A stretch of DNA of 5,007 bases from Nitrospiraceae bacterium. GTDB lineage: Bacteria > Nitrospirota > Nitrospiria > Nitrospirales > Nitrospiraceae. The stretch lies in contig JAICXS010000200.1 of the NCBI GenBank assembly GCA_025934615.1, positions 1-5,007 on the forward strand, in the 5' to 3' direction. This document shows positions 1 to 5,007 of the stretch, in pieces. Positions within the stretch are counted from its first letter, which is position 1; each line of letters starts with the position of its first letter. Made by a program: the position numbers and the translations under genes. A model generated the notes under the pieces. That model was not told where the DNA came from. It saw only the letters and a list, made by a program, of their open reading frames with translations, and did no database searches.

Positions 1-201
1 AGCGAGGAAGACGATCTCCTTGTGCGTCAGACGGAAGCGGGTCTATGGGAAAAGATAAAGCGGATGAATGGCATAGCGGGGTCAACAGCGATCGCTCCTC
101 CTAAGTCATCGATGGCCCCGCTCAATGAACGGAGGATTCGATTGATCCCCTGCCGATATTGCTGCCCTCAAAATATTATCCGATCAATGTGCCGAATATA
201 G
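1..201 (+). CDS. Possible 3' end of an unidentified gene (66 codons, 5' end outside window)
   Basis: Frame 1 is open from the left edge to a TAG at 199-201, giving 66 codons. The first part reads like ordinary protein: it is acidic and helix-prone, with TEAGLWEKIKRM around residues 11-22. The second half is less convincing, being basic and Cys-rich (PCRYCC near residues 51-56) with more AT-rich codons. The other two forward frames are closed by about base 112. I do not recognise a family, and 66 open codons can occur by chance. A real gene whose end has decayed, or a gene that truly stops at 199, would both fit. No terminator-like hairpin with a T-run follows it. Confidence 0.27.
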   Translation, partial: SEEDDLLVRQTEAGLWEKIKRMNGIAGSTAIAPPKSSMAPLNERRIRLIPCRYCCPQNIIRSMCRI

Positions 202-655
202 GAACCATCATTGCTCTGCTCGCTTCTTCAGCTGAACGTGTGGTCATCAGGCAGATATTTCTAGCGTAGAAACAGGGTGGGCCCCTGCAGACGAGGTGTA
301 GGATGGTAGGAGCTTGTCAACAGATCTTTCATTCAGTTTTTTAGGGGGCAACCTGTGGATAAGTGCCTCTTGTAATTTGTCAAACATGCTTCAGACAAGG
401 CCTCGAGCACCTTGCCTATTATTTAGTCATTGTGGGATTATCTGCGCCACCTACCATATTTAGTGGTTTTTGAATAACAAGCAAATAAGGGCTTCTTGTC
501 AAAAACAACCGCCGTGGTCATGTGCATAGCATTACGTATGACCTGGCTTTCTTTGTAATCTATCGGCTGACATAAGTCCATAGAATCATCGCGTTTCCAC
601 CTGACTCCACCTTGCCGATGCGGTATGATCACACGCCGCTTGCCTATGTACCATT
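202..655. other. AT-richer intergenic stretch without a convincing gene
   Basis: These 454 bases are visibly richer in A and T than the genes to the right, and stops are frequent in most frames. I see a perfect DnaA-box 9-mer at 354-362 and two small hairpins. The first is CAGGG/CCCTG at 273-287 with a 5-base loop; the second is CAAGG/CCTTG at 396-414 with a 9-base loop. Neither is followed by a T-run, so neither is a good terminator. The promoter of the exonuclease gene should lie in the right part. A TTGTCA at 496-501 could be a -35 element, but I find no good -10 at the proper distance. A 64-codon minus-strand reading frame (438-632, GTG start) has no ribosome binding site that I can see and no recognisable product. 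Confidence 0.6.
354..362 (-). promoter_or_regulatory. Single consensus DnaA box
   Basis: The minus strand reads TTATCCACA, the perfect consensus 9-mer bound by the replication initiator DnaA. A possible second site at 521-529 (TGTGCATAG on the + strand) differs from the relaxed consensus at its last base. There is no cluster of boxes, no 13-mer AT array, and no dnaA, dnaN or parAB gene nearby, so this is not an origin on the evidence here. It may be a titration or regulatory site, or a chance match. A given 9-mer on either strand is expected about 0.04 times in a window of this size. Confidence 0.3.
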
Positions 656-1432
656 ATGATTGAATCGACCTTTCTCTTTCTCAATGGAATCGGACTGACC
701 ATGGAGCGGCGTCTCTGGGATCAGGACATTCCAAATTGGGGTGCGTTCCTCCATCATTCATCCGTGCGTGGCATGAGCGCGGCTCGAAAGGAACTGTACG
801 ATATCGATGTGACAACGGCACTCGAACAACATGCGTTGGACAATCCACGATTCTTTGCCTCGTGTTTAAAAACACGCGACCAATGGCGCCTCTATGAATG
901 GCTGCGTTCGAGAGCGGTGTTTCTCGATATTGAAACGGCCGGCGGTCCCTATGGTGACGTCACGGTGGTAGGACTGTTCGGGAACGGCCGCATGGTGAGC
1001 TTGGTTCGAGGGGACACGCTGACCGAGACCAGACTGTGTCACGAAGTCGCGCAGTACGATTTGATCGTGACGTTCTTTGGGTCCGGCTTTGATCTTCCCT
1101 ATTTACACGCTATGTTTCCTCGCTTTTACATCGATCAACCGCATCTGGATCTATGCTTTGCGGCCAAACAGCTCGGCCTCCGAGGCGGTTTAAAACAGAT
1201 TGAACGCAGGGTCGGCATCGAACGCGAAGGTGCACTGCAAGGTATGGATGGTTGGGACGCGGTACGGATGTGGCGGCGGTGGCGACATAGTCGGGATACG
1301 GAGGCGCTCGAACTGTTGCTCGCCTATAACGAAGCCGATTGTGTCAATCTCCTGCCTCTTGCCGATCTCCTGTATTGTCGGCTTGTACAGCAATGCCGGC
1401 CGGAGATAGAACCGCCGCAATTCAATGGCTAA
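656..1432 (+). CDS. Predicted 3'-5' exonuclease, RNase H-like superfamily (YprB-type, DEDDy)
   Basis: This 258-residue protein has the layout of the YprB/RNase_H_2 group of predicted exonucleases, which should remove nucleotides from a 3' end using two metal ions in the cytoplasm. The N-terminus (about residues 7-32) carries an LNGIG turn followed by RRLWDQDIPNWGAFL, the helix-hairpin-helix-like opening typical of these proteins. It fits the family start and supports the ATG at 656, although no clear Shine-Dalgarno precedes it. The nuclease fold starts near residue 87. Motif I is FLDIET (D91, E93), motif II is FFGSGFDLPYL (D146), and motif III is YNEAD (Y224, D228, Y-x3-D spacing). All four metal-binding acidic residues and the catalytic Tyr are therefore present, so it looks active. 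A YprB-like domain can also be fused to other modules; here it stands alone. The substrate is unknown. The next gene begins 89 bases downstream on the same strand with no obvious terminator between, so cotranscription is possible. Confidence 0.88.
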   Translation: MIESTFLFLNGIGLTMERRLWDQDIPNWGAFLHHSSVRGMSAARKELYDIDVTTALEQHALDNPRFFASCLKTRDQWRLYEWLRSRAVFLDIETAGGPYGDVTVVGLFGNGRMVSLVRGDTLTETRLCHEVAQYDLIVTFFGSGFDLPYLHAMFPRFYIDQPHLDLCFAAKQLGLRGGLKQIERRVGIEREGALQGMDGWDAVRMWRRWRHSRDTEALELLLAYNEADCVNLLPLADLLYCRLVQQCRPEIEPPQFNG

Positions 1433-1510
1433 GTTGTTCATGCTTGATGCTGGTTGCTAGTTTTCCAATCCGAAACTACAGCCTGACACTTCAAAACTGA
1501 ACAGTCGCGA

Positions 1511-1517
1511 AAGGAGG
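1511..1517 (+). promoter_or_regulatory. Very strong Shine-Dalgarno of the PH-domain gene
   Basis: AAGGAGG, a full match to the anti-Shine-Dalgarno core, stands 4 bases before the ATG at 1522. It fixes this start and suggests efficient translation. The neighbouring exonuclease gene, by contrast, has no visible site. Confidence 0.85.
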
Positions 1518-1521
1518 GAGA

Positions 1522-1953
1522 ATGAGCCGCTACATCGACGCGAATCTCATCCGCGGGGAAGCGGTGGTCTATCAGGCGAGGCCGCACTGGATTTTGTTCT
1601 TATCCTGGCGATCTCTCTTGACGCTGGGCCTACTGCCGCTCGTCGAATACGTGACGAGCGAATTTGCCGTCACAAATAAGCGGGTCATTATGAAGATAGG
1701 CTGGATCTCCAGACAGGTATTGGAGCTCAATCTCCATAAGATTGAATCGGTGAATGTCGATCAGTCGCTTCTCGGCCGCCTGCTCGGATACGGGACCATT
1801 ACTGTTATTGGGACCGGGGGAACACGGGAGACGTTCGATCGCATCGCGCATCCGTTGGCGTTTCGGAAAGCCTTTCAAGAGCAAGAGAGTGAATTTGAAG
1901 ACGCGCTGGACCGGCAACGCGCGAGCTCATCGACCGCGAAGGCGACGCCATAA
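1522..1953 (+). CDS. Bacterial PH-domain (bPH2/YdbS-like) membrane protein
   Basis: The product has 143 residues. It opens with YIDANLIRGEAVVYQARPHW (residues 4-23), the typical entry to bPH2 proteins, whose 'L-x-x-GE-x-VVY-x-A' stretch precedes the membrane part. One hydrophobic stretch follows (about residues 23-44), interrupted by R30. The PH-like strand-rich domain starts at SEFAVTNKRVIMKIGWISR (46-64). It continues with LELNLHKIESVNVDQSLLGR and LLGYGTITVIGTGG and ends near residue 120; a polar, acidic-then-basic tail completes the protein. The domain signature is strong: FAVTNKRV, KIESV-x-VDQ, GRLLGYGT and GTGG. Molecular function is not established for most members, and a membrane-associated scaffold or stress role is usually only inferred. 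The hydrophobic part is shorter than I would expect for this family, where a two-helix hairpin is common. The gene is closed by an intrinsic terminator that overlaps its end. Confidence 0.85.
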   Translation: MSRYIDANLIRGEAVVYQARPHWILFLSWRSLLTLGLLPLVEYVTSEFAVTNKRVIMKIGWISRQVLELNLHKIESVNVDQSLLGRLLGYGTITVIGTGGTRETFDRIAHPLAFRKAFQEQESEFEDALDRQRASSSTAKATP

Positions 1954-1971
1954 CGCGTCGTCCTTCGTTTT
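1937..1971 (+). terminator. Intrinsic terminator overlapping the end of the PH-domain gene
   Basis: The left arm CGAAGGCGACGC (1937-1948) pairs with the right arm GCGTCG-T-CCTTCG (1955-1967), giving 12 base pairs with one bulged T at 1961. The loop is the six bases CATAAC, and TTTT follows at 1968-1971, with another T-run at 1981-1985. The gene's TAA stop (1951-1953) lies inside the loop. On the minus strand the stem is not followed by a U-run, so it should act on + strand transcription only. Confidence 0.75.
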
Positions 1972-2019
1972 GAGTCTTGGTTTTTCGTGATCCCTTCCGA
2001 CACCGCAAAACAAGAACTC
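1972..2019 (-). terminator. Weak candidate hairpin downstream of the lipoprotein gene
   Basis: GAGTCTTGGTTTT (1972-1984) and AAAACAAGAACTC (2007-2019) form an imperfect inverted repeat with two single-base bulges and a loop of about 22 bases. It lies between the convergent genes, 20 bases past the stop of the minus-strand operon, where a terminator is expected. It is AT-rich and has no U-run following it on the minus strand, so it is much weaker than the neighbouring + strand terminator. Confidence 0.25.
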
Positions 2020-2038
2020 CAAATTGAAACTGTACGAT

Positions 2039-3898
2039 CTATTCCACTTCGGGCAGTTCCCGGTCGACCGAATTCACGACATTCTTCATTTCTTCATCGG
2101 AGACCGGCACATAATAAATCTCCTCGCCGGCTTTCTGCATCTCGTTGAGGTTCAACACCGTACCGGGCGCTAAATCTTCGCCCGTGCCCAGCTTCCCCTT
2201 GACCGCATACACGACCCACCGCGGACCTTCGAGGGACAAGACGAGATACGCGAAGTCGGACGCAGCCAAAATGGTGTGTGCGCCCAGATGCGCGAGCGTG
2301 CCGTAACTCATCACTAAGCCGCCGCCGAAGCCGTGCCCGGCCGGGACGATGACCGCTCTGTTGAGTTCATAGTATCCATAGGCCGCCGCCGCGCCGACTG
2401 AGGCCGCCGCGCCTGTGACCAGCGTCGCACCGGCGAGTGTATTGCCAAAGGCATAGGCCGTCGCGCCGCCCACTTCACCGACAACGCGTAACGTCCCTCC
2501 GGCCACGGCTTCGGCGGTCCCAGCCGCCACCCCGACCGTCCCGCCGCCAAGCACAATCCCCGCGGCAGCTAACGGCACGCCGATGTACTGAACGGTCTTC
2601 CCCGCGGCGTATCCGCTGCCTTTCACCACTACGCCTGTCAGGTAGCTTAAGGCCTGTTCACTGTAGCCGGCTGCGGTCCCACCACCCGCTATCGCTCCAG
2701 CGGCCAAGTGGGAGCCGGAGATGTCCAGCAGACCGTACATGGCCGCCACCGCCGCCACACCAGAAGGAGCGATCAAATCATATCCCGCTTGGGCCCCGCT
2801 CCATCCGACTTGGATGGCTAATTCCGTCGTCGCTGTCCCTTCCCGCATGATAACCATGGCGGGAAATGCGAGGGAATTCACGCCGAGGTAGCCAAGCGAA
2901 GCGCCGGAAATTTTTCCGACCGGTTCGATGGCGGCATCCCAGAGTAATCCCTGCAGCACCCATCGCAACGATCGGAGCGCGGCGAGGCTGACTCCAGTCG
3001 TTTCGTAGCCGGAGAGTTCCTTCCCCGCTTGCTTGAATGAATTCGACACATCGGAGGGGTACTGTTTCACCGTGCGCCCGATGAGATCGGTCATGTGCTT
3101 GGACCATTGGCCTCGTTGTTGATACTCCTCCTTCGCCATGCCGGCAAAATTCAATTGCTCCAGCCGTTCGCCGACCGCCTGCCCCCTGCGGTTTAGTGCA
3201 GCCGGAATCGTGGCATATCCCTCGACAAAACTTCGGAGCCCCAAGGATATCGCGGCGCCCGATCGTTCCCGGCCGCCCTGAGCCAGTTCTGCGGCAGTGC
3301 GTTGAGAATCGTCGACGATACTTGCTCCCTGATTCTGCATCGTCTGCTGGATGCCGTCTCCACGTGTGCTCGCATCCTGCGTGAGCCCGATTCCAAAGCG
3401 GTCGAAATCAGCCGCCGTCTCTTTGGAGAAATCCCACGACTTGCCGATGATGTCCTTGCTGCGCGCCGCCGCACGCGAGATTAAGACAGTACTGCCGCGG
3501 CGGGACCATTGCTGGATCTCCTCCGCCGCATGGCCTGTAGCGTCATGCATTCCTTTCCCTACGTGCCAAGTCAGCGTCGCGCCTTCTGAGACGATGTACA
3601 CAGACTCGCGCGCTCGCTTGAGTGAAAGAAGAAAGGACTGTCTGGCCCTGATCCCGACCAACTCCATAGCTAGCTCGAAGGCGCTCGGGCCGGGAGGAAT
3701 GAGCCGGATCGACGTATGAGGAACTTGGAACGCCCCATTGTTGTACAGAGACAAGTGGCCCTCGACGACCAACTTCTTTGTCTGCTTGAGAGGATCGCCG
3801 GATTGGGTCGATGCGCAACCGGCACAGAGTCCCAACGCAAAGATGGCCATGACCGTCACGCAGAGCCGCGCCATGCTAATCATGTTGACAGGTCTCAT
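2039..3898 (-). CDS. Large Gly/Ala-rich lipoprotein of unknown function (619 aa)
   Basis: I do not recognise the family. Residues 1-28 are a lipoprotein signal: a basic start, the hydrophobic run VTVMAIFALGL, then CAGC with the lipidated Cys at 28. Position +2 is Ala, which under the E. coli sorting rule points to the outer membrane. Residues about 42-115 look like a small strand-rich domain (VVEGHLSLYNNGAF, SIRLIPPGPSAFELAMEL). Residues about 120-300 are polar and probably helical, ending in FKQAGKEL (288-295). Residues about 302-560 are hydrophobic, and Gly plus Ala make up 53 of the 110 residues at 401-510, with several GxxxG spacings (429/433, 447/451, 456/460, 474/478). The C-terminal module (about 543-619) has LEGPRWVVYAVKGKL and EDLAPGTV. 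The ATG at 3898 is preferred over the Met codons at residues 6 and 9 because GAGGGA lies at the right distance before it. It overlaps the upstream paralogue by 23 bases, which suggests translational coupling. A role in membrane insertion or pore formation is speculation from composition. Confidence 0.85.
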   Translation of the reverse strand: MRPVNMISMARLCVTVMAIFALGLCAGCASTQSGDPLKQTKKLVVEGHLSLYNNGAFQVPHTSIRLIPPGPSAFELAMELVGIRARQSFLLSLKRARESVYIVSEGATLTWHVGKGMHDATGHAAEEIQQWSRRGSTVLISRAAARSKDIIGKSWDFSKETAADFDRFGIGLTQDASTRGDGIQQTMQNQGASIVDDSQRTAAELAQGGRERSGAAISLGLRSFVEGYATIPAALNRRGQAVGERLEQLNFAGMAKEEYQQRGQWSKHMTDLIGRTVKQYPSDVSNSFKQAGKELSGYETTGVSLAALRSLRWVLQGLLWDAAIEPVGKISGASLGYLGVNSLAFPAMVIMREGTATTELAIQVGWSGAQAGYDLIAPSGVAAVAAMYGLLDISGSHLAAGAIAGGGTAAGYSEQALSYLTGVVVKGSGYAAGKTVQYIGVPLAAAGIVLGGGTVGVAAGTAEAVAGGTLRVVGEVGGATAYAFGNTLAGATLVTGAAASVGAAAAYGYYELNRAVIVPAGHGFGGGLVMSYGTLAHLGAHTILAASDFAYLVLSLEGPRWVVYAVKGKLGTGEDLAPGTVLNLNEMQKAGEEIYYVPVSDEEMKNVVNSVDRELPEVE

Positions 3899-5007
3899 CG
3901 CCGTCCCTCACATCGCATGGAATCTGTGGAATGACGTCTCGAATGACGGCAGGGTCGCGAGAAAGAATCTCTACCTGCACCCCTTCTGCCTCTTGCAGTT
4001 TCCGGATATCAATCACGGTCCCGACAGGAAGATCGCCGGGTGTACTCTCCGAAGGCCGATGCGGTTCCTGTTTCGTGGTGAGCCGACCCATCACCTTGGC
4101 GATGACGAGATTTGGGCCCTCCCAGGCCAGTAAAATGGCGGCGTCCGCAATGCCCATCAACAGATGAGCCGGAATGGCAGATAAGGCGTTATAGCCAAGA
4201 ACCACTCCCGATGCCGCTTGATTGATGACGATGCTCGTGACACCCGTCGTGGCGTCGTAGGCGACAAAGCCGACATATCGTCCCGTCTGCGCGGCCGAGC
4301 GTATGGCGCTCTCACCCGCCGTATAGACCGGCGCCCCCGCCGTAAACGCCACCTGATTGATCGCGCCGAGCGTTCCACCAGTCACGTATGTGAGAGGGAC
4401 CGCTCCGAGGGAAAGAACCGCCATACCGCTGAGCAACCCGCTCTCGACGGTCGGTGAAATGAGATTCACCCCGGTCTTGCCCGCATAAAAGACAGTCAGT
4501 CCAACGGCCTGAATTGTCCGACCCAAGACAACCGATGCACCGGCGACCGGAAGAAACACCGAACCTGAAACGTGCGCGGTACCGGTCGCGCCCGCATGCA
4601 CCAGCGTCTTCGCTGTCGGAACGGCCGCACCGTGGTACAACGCCTTAAGGTACCCTTGCAAGAGTGGGCCGAGAGCGATCAGCGTATTACTCTGCCTCCC
4701 CGAACGCTCGTATTCCTCGCGAAATTCCTTGCCGGCGTGAGCGAACGCGGCATCCCACGATACTTCAATTCTGCCCGCGAGCTGTTCACGCAACGATCCT
4801 GTCAATTGCCGGATATTACTGAAATCGCTATGCAAGCTGTTGAACCACCCGCCGGGCAATCCGGCAAGGGCTATCCGGTCTTCTTCCGTTCGCTTGGCTA
4901 GAGTCAGATGCCCTTGTATGAACTGCTCCCAGGCCTTCACCATATTTGCACGGGCGTAGGCCAGCTCAGACTGGGCCAAGACACCTGTGTGCTGCAGTAT
5001 CCGCCCA
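3876..5007 (-). CDS. Upstream paralogue of the Gly/Ala-rich lipoprotein, 5' end outside window
   Basis: At least 376 codons are open from the right edge to TAG at 3876-3878. A TTG at 4977-4979 could be taken as a start, but the frame stays open with protein-like sequence before it (GRILQHTGV) and no ribosome binding site is obvious, so I treat that codon as an internal Leu. Numbering from the first complete codon (5004-5006), residues about 10-105 are polar and helical, ending in FAHAGKEF (88-95). Residues about 107-300 are hydrophobic and rich in Gly, Ala, Val and Thr (for example SGLLSGMAVLSLGAVPL at 189-205). A C-terminal module follows with AWEGPNLVIAKVMGRL (294-309) and GDLPVGTVIDI (324-334). 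The order and motifs match the downstream lipoprotein, so the two are tandem paralogues. A short polar linker here (KQEPHRPSESTP, 312-323) is missing from the other copy. The tail has two Cys (364 and 373). Whether it also has a signal peptide or lipobox cannot be seen. Function unknown. Confidence 0.82.
   Translation of the reverse strand, partial: GRILQHTGVLAQSELAYARANMVKAWEQFIQGHLTLAKRTEEDRIALAGLPGGWFNSLHSDFSNIRQLTGSLREQLAGRIEVSWDAAFAHAGKEFREEYERSGRQSNTLIALGPLLQGYLKALYHGAAVPTAKTLVHAGATGTAHVSGSVFLPVAGASVVLGRTIQAVGLTVFYAGKTGVNLISPTVESGLLSGMAVLSLGAVPLTYVTGGTLGAINQVAFTAGAPVYTAGESAIRSAAQTGRYVGFVAYDATTGVTSIVINQAASGVVLGYNALSAIPAHLLMGIADAAILLAWEGPNLVIAKVMGRLTTKQEPHRPSESTPGDLPVGTVIDIRKLQEAEGVQVEILSRDPAVIRDVIPQIPCDVRDGDETCQHD
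3904..3909 (-). promoter_or_regulatory. Shine-Dalgarno deciding the lipoprotein start
   Basis: On the minus strand GAGGGA stands 5 bases before the ATG at 3898 (7 bases counted from GAGG). No comparable site precedes the in-frame Met codons at residues 6 and 9. The site lies inside the last codons of the upstream gene, so ribosomes finishing that gene could reinitiate here. Confidence 0.6.

Noticed and set aside
273..287. CAGGG/CCCTG hairpin as a terminator of the left-edge reading frame
   Set aside because: Stem of only 5 base pairs with no T-run after it.
438..632. 64-codon minus-strand reading frame, divergent from the exonuclease gene
   Set aside because: GTG start with no visible Shine-Dalgarno, no recognisable motif, and a composition (many Lys, Arg, Met, Cys) unlike the neighbouring genes. 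Length is within chance for an AT-richer stretch.
202..655. Replication origin suggested by the DnaA box and AT-richness
   Set aside because: Only one consensus box, no clustered boxes or AT-rich repeat array, and no origin-linked genes in view.
1459..1498. AGTTTT/AAAACT inverted repeat between the exonuclease and PH genes as a terminator
   Set aside because: Six AT-rich pairs with a loop of 28 bases would not form a stable stem, and no T-run follows.
2437..2850. 137-codon + strand reading frame opposite the lipoprotein
   Set aside because: Its Arg/Pro/Ser/His-rich product is the expected antisense reading of Gly/Ala codons in the lipoprotein; no ribosome binding site or domain.
3872..3883. 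Alternative lipoprotein starts at Met 6 and Met 9
   Set aside because: Both keep the lipobox and are possible, but neither has a ribosome binding site, while the first ATG at 3898 has GAGGGA at good spacing.
4977..4979. TTG as the true start of the upstream paralogue
   Set aside because: The frame stays open to the window edge with protein-like residues before the TTG, and no clear Shine-Dalgarno stands in front. An internal Leu is more likely.

Overview
The window comes from a bacterial chromosome with moderately high GC in its genes. The lipobox, the Shine-Dalgarno sites and a bacterial-type PH-domain protein all point to a diderm bacterium. The PH protein and the general style of the genes remind me of Nitrospira-like genomes, but that is an impression from memory and not a demonstrated placement. 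I see no tRNA, rRNA, CRISPR array, insertion sequence or phage gene.

Layout: bases 1-201 may be the last 66 codons of a gene that enters from the left, with no recognised product. Bases 202-655 are an AT-richer stretch with no convincing gene; it holds one perfect DnaA-box 9-mer. Next come two genes on the + strand. The first (656-1432) is a predicted DEDDy-type 3'-5' exonuclease of the RNase H-like YprB group. The second (1522-1953) is a small membrane-associated bacterial PH (bPH2/YdbS-like) protein with a very strong ribosome binding site. A clear intrinsic terminator closes the PH gene, and the gene's own TAA stop lies in the hairpin loop.

The right 60 percent of the window is a minus-strand operon that converges on this pair. 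Its upstream gene runs off the right edge (3876-5007, 5' end missing). Its downstream gene overlaps it by 23 bases (2039-3898) and encodes a 619-residue lipoprotein. Neither protein belongs to a family I can name. Read side by side, they are diverged tandem paralogues. They share a helical segment ending in an F-x2-AGKE motif, then a long Gly/Ala-rich hydrophobic region, then a C-terminal module with EGP and DL-x2-GTV motifs. Only the downstream copy can be seen to carry a lipoprotein signal.

The two halves of the window converge and show no evident functional link. The most promising candidate for an undescribed system is the paralogous pair: two coupled, envelope-directed proteins with large glycine-zipper-like hydrophobic domains. 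A membrane-inserting or pore-like role is only an inference from composition.
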